Assembly (NCBI RefSeq): GCF_022394535.1
Contig: NZ_CP089414.1
Coordinates: 3,348,001 to 3,412,000 of the forward strand
Reading direction: 5' to 3'
Source: Dyella terrae
GTDB taxonomy: Bacteria; Pseudomonadota; Gammaproteobacteria; Xanthomonadales; Rhodanobacteraceae
DNA: 64,000 nt
Shown one piece after another: positions 1 through 11,451 of this stretch. The notes below the pieces were generated by a model, which saw only the letters and a program-made list of their open reading frames with translations, made no database searches and was not told the origin of the DNA. Position numbers and translations under genes: made by a program. The first letter of the stretch is position 1. Each line of letters starts with the position of its first letter.

Positions 1-98
1 AGTCACTGCCAAAACTTCGCGCCTTTGTCGATTTCGCCACCCAGCGAATGCGAAGAGCGTTCAAGCCGGGCGATTACCTGCCGAATCCCGTGTCCTGA
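1..98 (+). CDS. LysR-family transcriptional regulator, C-terminal end (partial)
   Basis: The third frame from the window edge is open to a TGA at 96-98 and gives 31 residues beginning SLPKLRAFVDFATQRMR. A run 'LPKLRAFVDF' followed by a basic tail is the usual last helix of LysR-type effector-binding domains. The gene starts before the window, so its DNA-binding domain and target cannot be seen. It converges on the TonB receptor gene. The call rests on one short motif; no competing frame over this stretch looks like protein. Confidence 0.65.
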   Translation, partial: SLPKLRAFVDFATQRMRRAFKPGDYLPNPVS

Positions 99-203
99 TC
101 TGGCCGTTATCAACCTGCGACGCATGGAACGTCTAAACCAACTTTGCTGATCCGCACCGGCATGAAAGTCGGCGGCGACAGACGTTGGGTCTAAACGGCA
201 CAC

Positions 204-241
204 AAAGTCTGTGTCCTGGGGCCGCCAAAGACACAGACTTT
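204..241. terminator. Perfect 12-bp inverted repeat between convergent genes
   Basis: AAAGTCTGTGTC (204-215) pairs with GACACAGACTTT (230-241) around a 14-nt loop. It lies between the convergent LysR tail and TonB receptor. There is no long U-tract on either side, so a bidirectional terminator or mRNA-end hairpin is likely but not proven. Confidence 0.5.
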
Positions 242-289
242 AGGTCCCTAAAACGTACGGACTATGGAGCTCTGCCCATCGGCGGTCGG

Positions 290-2753
290 TCAGTACTTTG
301 CGCGGATCGTCAGCATGAAGCTCCGCGGCGCGCCGTAGAAACCGCCTGCGGCGTAGAAGCTTTGGTAGTAATGGCGATCCAACGCGTTGTCGATCGTCGC
401 AGTGACATTCCAGTACGGGTCGATGCGATACCCCACTTGCAACGATGCGGTCGTATAGCCCGGCGCGCGCACGTTGCCGCTGGTCCAACCGCTCGACGCC
501 AACAGTCCCGCACCGATATTGAACCCGCGCAGCGTTTCGTTCTGGAAGTGATAGTTGCTCCAGATTTTGGCGTTGTGTCGCGGCGTGATGGCAGAGAGGT
601 TCGCTTCGTCCTGCTCGGTGCGGTAGTGCGGGTCCAGATAGGTGTATCCCGCACTCAAGTCCCAACCGGGTAGCGGTGAACCGCCAATCTCAGCCTCGGC
701 ACCGTTCATGCGAACCTCGCCGGCCGCGCTGTAGAAGAAGATGTCGCTGGAGTAGTAGGCGCGGTTACGGTCCTTGAGGTTGAACAACGCCATCGATGCG
801 TTGAGCTTGCCGTCGTAGAACTCACCCTTTGCACCGATCTCGTACTGGTCACCGGTGCGCGGCGGCAACGGTGAGCCGCTCGCCGTCAGTTGGGACTGCG
901 GCACGAAGATCTGCGAGTAACTTCCGTACAACGAGATCTGGCTATTCAAGTTGTAGATCAGTCCCGCATAGGGGGTGAACTTGTGATCCACACCGCCCGG
1001 GTCGCGCGGCATGTTCGGCGTGGTGCCGACGTCGGCATTGCCGCTGAATGTGTGGTAGTTGCTCACGCGGCCACCCAGCACGAAGGTGAGCGGGTCCGTG
1101 ATGCTGAAACGCGCCTGGCCGTAGATCCCGTATTGCTCGGTACGCGTCTGGTAGTTGCCCGCCAGCGGAATCGACGGTTGCGGCAACTGCACCAGCTGGA
1201 AGATGTCAGTGCTACCCCAGGCCTCATTGGAGTACTGGTCCTGCGTCTTCACTTCGTCGTAGTTCATGCCGACCAGCAGCTGATGCGTGCGACCGAACAG
1301 ATCGAACGGCCCGCTTGCATTGACATCGGTGGAGAGCCAATTGAAGCGTGTGTTGTCCCTCAGCGGGGAAGTAACTCACGTCGTTGGTCACCGGATCGAT
1401 CGTGCTTGGCAAGCCGATGTAGCGCGCGTCTGCGTCGCTGGAGCGATAACGCGCGCTCACGCGCATGCGCCAACCACCATCGAAGAAGTGATCGAGCTCG
1501 GCAAAGGCCTCTCGGGTGTTCTGGTTGCTGCGCGTCCAATCGGGAAACGGGTTGGTCGAGGGCGACAGGTTCAACAGCGCCCCGGTGCTATAGGCAGGGA
1601 TGGCCGAGAGGATGCCGTGCGTCTCGTCGTGCTGCACCGTGCCCGACAGCGACAGCAGCGTACTTGCGCCCAGGTGGTATTCCAGGATGCCGTACAGCAT
1701 CTGCGATTCATGATGTGAGTGGTCGTAGAACTGGTCGCTATCCGTATCGGCGATCACCATGCGGCCCTGCAGCGTTTTGTTTTGGTTGAGCGAGCCGGAT
1801 ACATCCAGGTCGCCGTGAAACTGGTTCCACGAACCCACGCTCAGGCCGCCCGACACCTGCGTATCTGCAGTGGGGCGTTTGCGGGCGAAGTTCACCAGGC
1901 CCCCGGGTTCGCCCGAACCTTCCAGCAGGCCGGCCGAGCCGCGGATGATTTCGATGCGGTCGTACATGGACAGATCGAACTGCGGCGCACCGACGTTGAG
2001 CGAACCACTGGAGGGAATGCCATCCAGCTCTGCGCCCAGCGCATAGCCACGGGCGTAGTAGCTGTTGTTGAGGTAAGGATTGGCGTTGCTCTGCACGGTG
2101 ACGCCAGTGGTCTGGATCATCGCACCCTTGATGTCGTTGATGTTCTGGTCGTCCATGCGCTGGCGCGTGATCACGCTGACCGACTGAGGAATCTCACGCA
2201 TGCTGTACTCGCCCTTGCCCAGCGTCAGCGCGCGCGTGGTGTACGAGCCGCTGCCGTCGGTGGTCGCGTTCTGCGATTCGGCGGTGACTTGGATCGTCGA
2301 CAACGTGGTCAATGCCAGGGTGGTGCTGGCCTTCGTCGCGGACGTTGCCGGCGCGGCGGCATGAGTTGATGCGCTTGAGGATGGCGGTACGCGCACCAGT
2401 GAATAGATTCCGTGGCCGTCGGCGGTGGCCTGCCAGCCACTGCCAGCAAGCAGCTCGTCGAAGCCCTGCTGCGCGGTGTATGCGCCATGCAGGCCGGTCG
2501 AGGAAACCGGTGCCAGCTGAGCGGCATCGAACGACAGCGTGACGCCTTCCCTACCGGCGAACTGGCTGAGCACACGGGGTAGCGGCCCGCCCGGTATATC
2601 CACTTGCCGCGCCGTTGGTGTGAATAGCGAGGCGTTGTCCTGCGCATGGGCGGCATCAAGCAAGGGTATGGCAGCAAGGCAGCCGTAGAGGATGCCGCAC
2701 AGTTGCTTAGTTAGGGTGCGTTTCGCCAGTTTGCTGGAGTGATCGAACGACAT
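290..2753 (-). pseudogene. TonB-dependent ferric-siderophore receptor (FecA/FpvA type), frameshifted
   Basis: Outer-membrane receptor for TonB-driven ferric-siderophore uptake. The ATG at 2753 precedes a signal peptide ending near AHA, then an STN domain (about residues 35-100) that signals to FecR, a plug domain (REIPQSVSVITRQRM), and a 22-strand barrel ending IRAKY. The N-terminal part (1224-2753) and C-terminal part (290-about 1370) lie in different frames. Deleting one G from the GGGG at 1365-1368 joins SYFP to LRDNTRFNWLS and gives about 820 aa, normal for the family. It follows fecR by 71 nt in the fecI-fecR-receptor order. The lesion is one surplus base in a homopolymer, as in five other genes here, so a sequencing error is as likely as a real mutation. 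The ligand is not predictable. Confidence 0.85.
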
Positions 2754-2824
2754 GGATTTTCCCGGACATGGATAGGTTCTCCAGTAAGGGCCGAACGAGC
2801 CACTCAAAAAGTGCAACTTTCCAG

Positions 2825-3781
2825 TCAGCGCGGCTCCAACGTCACCCAAAGCCGCGTGCGGCGCACCACGCGCACGGGAAACGCATGGGTAAGTGCATCC
2901 AGTGCGCGATTGGTATCGTCGATGGGGAAGGCGCCTGAGATTTTTAGCGCGGCAATGGATGGATGACAGCCGAGGTATCCGGTGCGGTAGCGCGATAACT
3001 CCGCGATGAATACCTCTAGCGGCATGTCCACCGCGATGATGCTGCCGTACTGCCAGGAGGCCACGGAGACGTCATTGGGTTGCAGCGCTTCGACACGGTG
3101 CGCGGTAAAGCGAACGTGGTAACCGGCCGGCACGATGAGCGGCGCTGCACCCGTCGCCGGCTGCACTTTGACCGATTTCTCCAGTACCGAGACTTCAGCG
3201 TAGTCCGCTTCGGTTCGCACGGTGAACTGGGTACCCAGCGCGAGCACGTCGCCCTGTCGCGTTGCGACGACGAAAGGTCGGTGCGTACCGGCCGCCGGAT
3301 CAGCGCCCGTACGTATCATCACTTCGCCGGCGCGCAGCTTCAGCAGCCGCCGAGCGGATGAGAATTCAACATCGACAGCGCTCGCCGTGTTGAGCGATAG
3401 CGCTGACCCATCGGGCAGCGCGACATCTCTGCGCTGACCGACGCGGGTACGGTACTCGGCGAGCCAATCCTCCCAGGGCAGCTGGCGCCACGCGAGCATG
3501 CCGACGGAGCCGACACCCAGCACAGCGACGAGCTGGCCCAAAGCCCTGCGGCGCGCCCGGCCGGCAGCGTCCAATGCGCGTCCGGCCACGGTGCCGGGTA
3601 GACGGCCAAACTGTGCGCGTACCTCTTCCACCAACTGCCATGCACGTTGATGGCTGGGATCGGCCGAGTACCAGCGCGCCCATGCCTGGCGGTCATCCTC
3701 CGTCGCTTGTTCCGCATGGAGCCGGGCGAACCAGCGCGATGCTTCCAGGACAACGGCATGCTCAGCGGAGCGGAGGGACAT
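2825..3781 (-). CDS. fecR: FecR-type anti-sigma factor / sigma regulator
   Basis: Inner-membrane protein that relays receptor occupancy to the ECF sigma factor encoded just upstream. The 318 aa contain an N-terminal DUF4880-like region with WFARLHAEQA and WARWYSADPSHQRAW (residues 15-50), a membrane segment around 82-100 (LVAVLGVGSVGMLAW), a FecR domain (about 110-215), and a C-terminal STN-like DUF4974 domain (about 240-318) for contact with the receptor signalling domain. It starts 12 nt after fecI and ends 71 nt before the receptor, so the three are probably co-transcribed. Frame is intact, unlike both its neighbours. Confidence 0.92.
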   Translation of the reverse strand: MSLRSAEHAVVLEASRWFARLHAEQATEDDRQAWARWYSADPSHQRAWQLVEEVRAQFGRLPGTVAGRALDAAGRARRRALGQLVAVLGVGSVGMLAWRQLPWEDWLAEYRTRVGQRRDVALPDGSALSLNTASAVDVEFSSARRLLKLRAGEVMIRTGADPAAGTHRPFVVATRQGDVLALGTQFTVRTEADYAEVSVLEKSVKVQPATGAAPLIVPAGYHVRFTAHRVEALQPNDVSVASWQYGSIIAVDMPLEVFIAELSRYRTGYLGCHPSIAALKISGAFPIDDTNRALDALTHAFPVRVVRRTRLWVTLEPR

Positions 3782-3793
3782 GATGACGAACGC

Positions 3794-4319
3794 TCAGCCT
3801 AGCGCGGCATGGCGCAGACGAAGGCGGCAGCAATGTTCCATCGCCTTGGCCATATGGTTGTTCACTGTGCGCAGCGAGATCCCGACGGTTTCGGCAATGG
3901 CCGCATAGGTCAGGCCATCGCACTGGGACAACAGGAACGTCCGCTTTACCTTGGCGCCCAGGCCATCGAGCATGGCGTCGATTTCCATGAGCGCATCGAT
4001 CACCGAGGCCCGCTCCTCGGGTGAAGGCGCGAGCGGTTCGGGCTGCTGTGCGAGGGCCTCGAGGTAGGCCTGCTCAAAGGTGCGCCTGCGGAAAAAGTCG
4101 GCAACCAGCCCCCCTCGCGACGGTAGCGAGGAAATCCCGGGGCTGGCGGATCTCCGGCGCCTGCCGCGACCGGATGACGCGCACAAAGGTGTCCTGCGCC
4201 AGATCGGCCGCATCCGACTCGTTGCCCAGCCGGTGACGGAGCCAGCCCCGCAGCCAACCATGATGGTCGGCATACAAGGCTTCGACGGCACGCGACGCTG
4301 GCGTGGAAGAAATGGACAT
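3794..4319 (-). pseudogene. fecI: FecI-type ECF sigma factor, frameshifted
   Basis: Iron-starvation ECF sigma factor expected to direct RNA polymerase to the receptor promoter. Region 2 (ALYADHHGWLRGWLRHRLGN ... DLAQDTFVRVI) is in one frame. The end of region 2, the linker and region 4 (RTFLLSQCDGLTYAAIAE, then VGISLRTVNNHMAKAM) are in another. The break is the run of six C at 4109-4114: with five, the reading becomes DFLATVARGLVADFFRRRTFEQAY, the canonical FecI linker, and the protein is 174 aa. The ATG at 4319 is chosen over an upstream TTG because it begins at the conserved N-terminus. A Fur-box-like site lies 54 nt upstream. The lesion may be real or a homopolymer miscall. Confidence 0.85.
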
Positions 4320-4372
4320 TGCGACCTTGGTGGTGGCCAGAACCCGCCACACCGAGGGGCTGCAGGTCAATA

Positions 4373-4394
4373 AATGCGAATCATTATTATTCGT
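4373..4394. promoter_or_regulatory. Fur-box-like operator upstream of fecI
   Basis: The segment AATGCGAATCATTATTATTC resembles the Fur consensus of overlapping GATAAT/ATTATC hexamers and is clearly AT-rich against its surroundings. It sits 54 nt before the fecI start, where Fur repression of a FecI-type sigma gene is the rule. The site is seen in the sequence; Fur binding is inferred. Confidence 0.65.
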
Positions 4395-4675
4395 AAAGTG
4401 GCGAAGGTAAAGGCTTTGCGGCTTCAGGCGCTGCCCGGCCTGGCACGCGCCAGCTCAAGCTAACCCGCTGTTTATTCGGGATACGGGCAGAATTTGCCAT
4501 TCATCGCCATGGCCAAATCCACAACGAGTGCTTCAGCGACACCGAGCACTGCAACAAGCCCAACTACAACAGCGTGAACTCGGCCTACGGCCCCAGTCCG
4601 AACCGGATGGGCGCCCTGGTTTTCAACGACGCACAGGGTCGTTACTTCTACATCCAGCACAACCAGCAGTTCTGA
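4395..4675 (+). pseudogene. Orphan 3' remnant of an unrecognised gene
   Basis: An open plus-strand frame runs from after a TAA at 4392-4394 to TGA at 4673-4675 with no ATG, GTG or TTG start in its first two-thirds. The last 55 or so residues look like real protein (NECFSDTEHCNKPNYNSVNS, then ALVFNDAQGRYFYIQHNQQF) with two Cys and many aromatic residues, and a strong terminator follows 33 nt later. The 5' end appears to be lost, perhaps when the adjacent iron operon or efflux operon arrived. I do not recognise the family. Confidence 0.45.
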
Positions 4676-4707
4676 CGTTCCCCGTAACACACTCCCAGCA
4701 GTAACTT

Positions 4708-4740
4708 GCCGGAGCCCCGCAAGGCGCTCCGGCTTTTTTT
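4708..4740 (+). terminator. Rho-independent terminator
   Basis: Perfect 8-bp stem GCCGGAGC / GCTCCGGC with a 10-nt loop, followed by seven T. It is oriented for plus-strand transcription, so it belongs to the orphan 3' remnant that ends at 4675, not to the minus-strand efflux operon. Confidence 0.88.
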
Positions 4741-4762
4741 GTTCTACTTAGGCCTGACTAAC

Positions 4763-6286
4763 TCAGGGATGCATATCGGCCAGACCTGCCGACTGCATCG
4801 GCACATTGCCCACGGCCTTGTTGACCGCGACGAACTGGATATCCAGCTGGCCCTGGCTCGCCGCGAGATCGCGACGCGCCTGAAGGTAGCTGCGATGACT
4901 GTCTAGCACCGCGAGGAAGTCCACGGTGCCGGCATCGTACTTAACCTGGATGAGTTTGTACGCCTCGTCCGTGCTGCGCGCACGCTCGACCAGCTTCTGC
5001 GTCTCCTGTCGATAAGATGCGTAACCGTTGAGCGCGTCGTCGATCTCCTGCCATGCCTGAAGCACCGTGCGGTGATAGTCGACAGCGGCTTCCTGTTGCT
5101 GCAGTTCGCGCAACTGGACCACGCTCTGTCTACGACCGTGATCGAACAGCGGCAAGCTGAGCGAGGGCCCGATGGACCAGGTGCGGCTTCCCCAGTCGGC
5201 AAATTTGCCGCTGAGATAGGACTCGTAGCCGAACTGCGCACCGATGCTCACGTTCGGATAGAGATCTGCCTTGGCGATGCCGATGCCTGCCGTAGCATTG
5301 CGAAGACGTTGCTCAGCCGCGCGGATGTCCGGCCGACGCGCGGCTACCTCGGAAGGCACGCCGGGCGTGAGATCGGGTGGTAACGGGCGCGTGCCCTCCA
5401 CCACTGGCTGCAACGTATCGTGCAAAGTGCCTGGGTGTTCGCCGAGGAGTAATGCGATCTGGTTCTCATACGCACCGGCTTGCACCAACAAACCGGGCAA
5501 CTGAGCCTGAAGCGCGGAGAGTTCCGCACGCTGTTGCGCCAGATCCACATGATCGATGGTGCCCGCGTCCACGCGAACCTGGATGATCTGCAGGCGTTGT
5601 GCCATCGCGTCGATGTCGTCGCGGGTCAACTGGATCTGCCGTTGTGTCGTGCGTAGCTGGAAATAGTTGCGGGCCACGTCGCTGGCCACGCTGAGCCAGG
5701 CTTGGTCCAGCAAAGCCGCTTGCTGCGCAACGTCAGCATCCGCGGCTTCCACCGAGCGACGCACTCTGCCCCAGAGATCCAGTTCCCACGAGGCATCGAA
5801 GCCCGCCTGATACACGTTGAACGGCTGGCTGAGCAGATCGATCAGCTCTTTCTTCTCCGGGCCCAGGCCTTCGGCAATGCGGGTGCTCGCGCTGTACTCG
5901 CTGATGCGCTGTCGATTCTCGCTGGCGCTCAGGTCCGCAGCAGGCCATTGCTGCGCGGCGACCGTACTGCGTTGCGCGCGCGATTGCGCGAAGTGGAGCG
6001 CCGCCTTCTGAAGATCAGGGCTGGCAGCGAACGCCCGCGCTTCCAGGCTATCCAGTACGGGATCGTGGAATGCCTTCCACCAGTCGGCCTGCAACGGCGA
6101 GGAGGCATCAACGGGCGTCACCAGGCTGGTATCGCCGCTTCGCCAGCTCGCCCAATCGGCGGGCGCCGCTGGCTTGGGCGCGACGAAATCCGGGCCGACC
6201 GCGCAGCCGGCCATGGCCAACGACAACGTGCATGCAAGCAGGCCTGCGCTGTGCCTGCCGACGATGGGGTGAACGAAAGAGCCCAT
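4763..6286 (-). CDS. NodT-family outer-membrane efflux lipoprotein (TolC-like)
   Basis: Outer-membrane channel of a tripartite exporter. The 507-aa protein has a lipoprotein signal with lipobox LAMAGC and then CAVGPDFVAP, the usual NodT/OprM N-terminus, followed by two OEP repeats (DWWKAFHDPVLDSLEARA; then RRPDIRAAEQRLRNATAGIG). It is the last gene of the operon, 16 nt after an ABC permease. Most YbhGFSR-type exporters borrow a separate TolC, so a dedicated channel in the same operon makes this a self-contained system. Confidence 0.9.
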   Translation of the reverse strand: MGSFVHPIVGRHSAGLLACTLSLAMAGCAVGPDFVAPKPAAPADWASWRSGDTSLVTPVDASSPLQADWWKAFHDPVLDSLEARAFAASPDLQKAALHFAQSRAQRSTVAAQQWPAADLSASENRQRISEYSASTRIAEGLGPEKKELIDLLSQPFNVYQAGFDASWELDLWGRVRRSVEAADADVAQQAALLDQAWLSVASDVARNYFQLRTTQRQIQLTRDDIDAMAQRLQIIQVRVDAGTIDHVDLAQQRAELSALQAQLPGLLVQAGAYENQIALLLGEHPGTLHDTLQPVVEGTRPLPPDLTPGVPSEVAARRPDIRAAEQRLRNATAGIGIAKADLYPNVSIGAQFGYESYLSGKFADWGSRTWSIGPSLSLPLFDHGRRQSVVQLRELQQQEAAVDYHRTVLQAWQEIDDALNGYASYRQETQKLVERARSTDEAYKLIQVKYDAGTVDFLAVLDSHRSYLQARRDLAASQGQLDIQFVAVNKAVGNVPMQSAGLADMHP

Positions 6287-6302
6287 GGCGAAAACCTCGA
6301 CG

Positions 6303-7418
6303 TCAGGAAAGGCGATGACGGAACAGCCACGCCGCCAAGGGCAACGTGAGCGCCGCGATCACCAGCAGGGGAATGAAATCTGTCGCGACGTCGCTTAGCC
6401 CGGCACCTTCCAGGTAGACGCGACGTACGATGCTCATACCGAACCGCAACGGATTGGCGTAGGTCACGACCTGAAGCACGGCGGGCATGTTGCGCACCGG
6501 CGTGAGAAGGCCCGATAGCAACATCAGCGGCATGATCAGGAAGAACGTATAGAGCATGGCCTGCTGCATGGTCAGCGAGAGCGCTGAGATGGACAGCCCT
6601 ATACCTACCGACGCGCCGGTAAAGGTGAATAGCCCCAGGTAGAGCAGCCATACCGAGCCGACCAATGGAATCTGGAACCAGAAGCGGATGATCAGAAAGA
6701 TAAGCGTGGACTGCACCAGGCCCACCATGATCGCGGGAATCGCCTTGCCGATCAGGATCTGTATAGGCGTCAGTGGCGTGACCAGCAACTGGTCGAAGGT
6801 GCCCTGCTCCCTTTCGCGCGCTACCGACAGCGCCGCAATCAGCAACGTCTGCAACATGCTCAGCGCGGCGATGAGTGCGGGCATGATATTCCAACGCGCC
6901 TCCAGGTTCGGATTAAACCAGCCGCGCCGCTCGACGGTGATCCCGCCCGACGCATAGCCGTTTGACTGGTTGTAGGACGACACGATGGAACTGATGTACG
7001 CGCCCGCCGTACCCGCCGTGGTGGAGTTGCGACCGTCGAGGATGACCTGAAGTGGCGACGGTTGTCCGGCAGCAAGTTTGTTTTCGAAATCCGACGGAAT
7101 GCTAAGCACCATCAGTGCGTCGTTGTCGTCGATGACCTGGGCGATTTGGTAAGACGAGGTCAACGTACGCGTGCGCTCGAACACACCGGTGCCGTCCAGG
7201 CGTGCCAGCAAGGCGGTGGAGGCTGAGCCACGGCTCTGATCCAGTACCGCATAAGAGACGTGATTGAGGTCATACGTTGCGGCATAGCCAAACAACAGTG
7301 ATTGCATCAAGGCCGGCGCGAACAAGATCGCCCGGCTGGAGGGCTCCTTGAGCAGGGCGAGCAACTCCTTGCGGCAGAGCGCCATCACCTGGGCGAGAAA
7401 GGCGACGAAGGAGGCCAT
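6303..7418 (-). CDS. ABC-2 type permease, YbhR-like
   Basis: Inner-membrane permease half of an ABC exporter. The 371-aa protein has one N-terminal membrane helix (about 28-48), a large periplasmic loop (about 50-175) and five C-terminal helices with the family signature REREQGTFDQLLVTPLTP before the second membrane block. It begins 1 nt after the preceding permease gene stops, so the two are translationally coupled and probably form a heterodimer. Substrates of YbhFSR relatives in E. coli include cefoperazone and Na+; the substrate here is unknown. Confidence 0.9.
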   Translation of the reverse strand: MASFVAFLAQVMALCRKELLALLKEPSSRAILFAPALMQSLLFGYAATYDLNHVSYAVLDQSRGSASTALLARLDGTGVFERTRTLTSSYQIAQVIDDNDALMVLSIPSDFENKLAAGQPSPLQVILDGRNSTTAGTAGAYISSIVSSYNQSNGYASGGITVERRGWFNPNLEARWNIMPALIAALSMLQTLLIAALSVAREREQGTFDQLLVTPLTPIQILIGKAIPAIMVGLVQSTLIFLIIRFWFQIPLVGSVWLLYLGLFTFTGASVGIGLSISALSLTMQQAMLYTFFLIMPLMLLSGLLTPVRNMPAVLQVVTYANPLRFGMSIVRRVYLEGAGLSDVATDFIPLLVIAALTLPLAAWLFRHRLS

Positions 7419-7419
7419 G

Positions 7420-8546
7420 TCATCGATCCAGGGTTTTGCGCAGCGTACGGCGCGCGGCGAAGATCAACACCACGGCATACAGCGCAAGGATCGCGCATTC
7501 GCGCAACACCAGTGCAGCGTTGTTGCCGGCCAGAAACAGCGTCTTGATCAGATTCATGAAGTGCGTCGCGGGCAGAACCTCGCTGATACCGCGCACCACC
7601 GAGGGCATGTTTCGCAGATCGAAGACGAAGCCCGAGAGCATCATCGCGGGCATAAAACTGGTCAGCAGCGCCATCTGGCTTGCCTGGAACTGATTGCGCG
7701 TGACGCCCGAGATGAACAAACCCATCGCCAGCGACACCACCAGATAGAGGAATGACGCCACGACGATCACGATGAGCGAGCCGCGAATCGGCACCTCGAA
7801 CATCCATCGCGCCGCGACCAGGCACATGGCGAGATCGATCAGACCGATGGCTACATAGGGAACGAGCTTGGAAAGCACCAGCTCCAGCGGCCTTACGGGG
7901 GTGACGAACAACGACTCCAGCGTGCCGCGTTCCCATTCGCGTGCGATCAGCAGCGAGGTGAGGAACGCACCGGTGAGGGTCATGATCAGCACGAGCAGGC
8001 CGGGCACGAGGTACCACGTGCTTATGCCGGCTTCGTTGAACCACATGCGCTGTTGCACGACCACACCACCACCCATAGGTGCGCCACCCGTACGATCGGC
8101 CATCTTGAGCCCCTGCGTGGCGATGGCGCCGCCAACATAGCCTTCGACCGACGTTGCCGTGGTCGAATCAACACCGTTGAGCAGCAACTGGATCCGAGCA
8201 TCGCCACTGGCGACGCGACGCGAGAAATCCGGCGGCACGCGCACGATCGCATCGAGGTCGCCGGCGAGCATGCGCCGCTCAGCGTCCTGCATGCTGCCAG
8301 CCCAACGCGGATCGAGGTAGGGCGTGCCCTGGAAGGCGGCGAAGACATCGCGTGCGGGCGGCGACGTGTCGTCCATGACCACCGCGATAGGCGCGTGTTC
8401 CACATCCAGCGACAAGCCGTAGCCGAACAGCAGGATCAGCGCGATGGGCAACAGCAGGCCTACGGCGAGATTGCTCCGGTCGCGCACCATCTGTCGCACC
8501 TCCTTGCGGATCAGCGCGACCATGCGTTGCGCGAAGCCTGACTGGC

Positions 8547-8550
<4 letters not shown>
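7420..8550 (-). CDS. ABC-2 type permease, YbhS-like
   Basis: Second permease of the exporter, 376 aa, with the same architecture as its downstream paralogue: N-terminal helix (about 28-48), periplasmic domain, then a C-terminal five-helix block preceded by REWERGTLESLFVTPVRPLE. Its ATG overlaps the TGA of the upstream ATPase by 4 nt (8547-8550), which implies coupled translation with the nucleotide-binding subunit. Confidence 0.9.
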
Positions 8551-10319
<1,769 letters not shown>

Positions 10320-10323
<4 letters not shown>

Positions 10324-11324
10324 CGCGACGATCCGACGTTCAGTCGCACGGTGGCGGGCTGACCCAGCCGCAGCCGGTTGCCGCTGTCCTGCATGACGAC
10401 ACGCACCTCGTAGACCAGACTGGTGCGCAGCTCTTCGGTCTGCACGGTTTTGGGCGTGAACTCGGCGACGGAGGAGATATAGCCCACCTGTCCGTCCACC
10501 GGCTGGCCGGGATAGGTATCCGTGGTGACGGTGGCCGTCATGCCAGGTTTCACTTTGGCCAACTGGGTTTCGCTGACATAGACACGGACCCACTTCGGCT
10601 GCGTCAGCGCCAACGCAAATACGGGACGCTGTGGCGTGACCATGTCGCCGGGTTCCAGCAGGCGCGAACGCACCACGGCATCCGCTGGCGCAATCAGTTC
10701 GCCCTGATTGATCTCGTGAGTGAGCACGGCCAGTTGTGCCTGCGATGCCTGCAGCTGCGCCTCTGCGCCGGCAATGTCTTCTTCGCGCGGCCCAAGCTCG
10801 GTCAGTCGCAAGGCCTGCTGCTGCTCATCCGCCTGGGCCTTGGCGACTTGCGCATTGCTCCTGGCGCTGTCCAGGTCCTGCGGGCTCACGCCGTGGCCCT
10901 GGGTCTTGGCCGCGATGTCCTGCAGGCGCGCTAGATCCTGCGCAGCCTTGGCAGCGCTGGCTTGCGCAGCGACAAGGCGACTCTTCGCCTGCGCCAGCTC
11001 TTGCGGACGCGAGCCATGCTGGAGCCGCAACAGATTCTGCTGTTGGACGTCTATCTGTGCCTGCGCCTGCGCCGCCTGCAGCGCCAGCGTGCGTGTATCG
11101 AGAAGGCCAAGTATCTGCCCGGCCTTCACCTGGTCGCCTTCCTCTGCGCGAAGTTGCAGCACGCGACCGCTGCCGTCGAAGGCAAGCGATATCTGGCGAA
11201 TGTCGACGTTGCCGTCGAGCACGAGATGATCTTGGTCGCGGTTGGCACGGCCGTGCCACCACACCAGGGCTGCCACGAGGACGAGCAGCATGATGACCAG
11301 CGCTGCGATAAGGGGCTTCTTCAT
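10320..11324 (-). CDS. HlyD/YbhG-like periplasmic adaptor of the ABC exporter
   Basis: Membrane-fusion protein bridging the permeases and the outer-membrane channel. The start at 11324 gives an N-terminal membrane anchor (residues 4-24, [19 protein letters not shown]), a biotinyl-lipoyl half (about 40-80), a long Ala/Gln-rich alpha-hairpin (about 80-205) and a second lipoyl plus beta-barrel part ([20 protein letters not shown]). It is the first gene of the operon and its TGA overlaps the ATPase ATG. An inverted repeat at 11377-11397 lies just upstream. Confidence 0.9.
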
Positions 11325-11376
11325 GGGACGACTTCCCGCAGAGGATGGAAAAGCCAACCAGCCGGTGGGCATGGTA

Positions 11377-11397
11377 ACTTTAAATTGAGTTTAAAGT
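11377..11397. promoter_or_regulatory. Palindromic operator between the exporter operon and cecR
   Basis: ACTTTAAA and TTTAAAGT form a perfect 8-bp inverted repeat with a 5-bp spacer in the 127-bp divergent intergenic region. Its size and position suit a TetR-family dimer, most simply the adjacent CecR-like protein repressing both directions. Confidence 0.65.
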
Positions 11398-11451
11398 ATG
11401 TATACCGCATCATCGGAAGGTCGGTAAACCGGCATCCGCAGAGATCCACGC

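Noticed and set aside
3..203. 66-aa minus-strand frame at the window start
   Set aside because: It has no recognisable motif and overlaps the LysR C-terminus on the other strand and part of the inverted repeat; the LysR reading is far better.
204..241. Attachment site or integrase target
   Set aside because: It is a simple hairpin between convergent genes; no integrase or tRNA gene is nearby.
4509..4578. Short plus-strand frame rich in Ser/Thr (MAKSTTSASATPS...)
   Set aside because: It is the shifted frame of the orphan remnant, whose own frame has the aromatic and Cys pattern of real protein and runs to the terminator.
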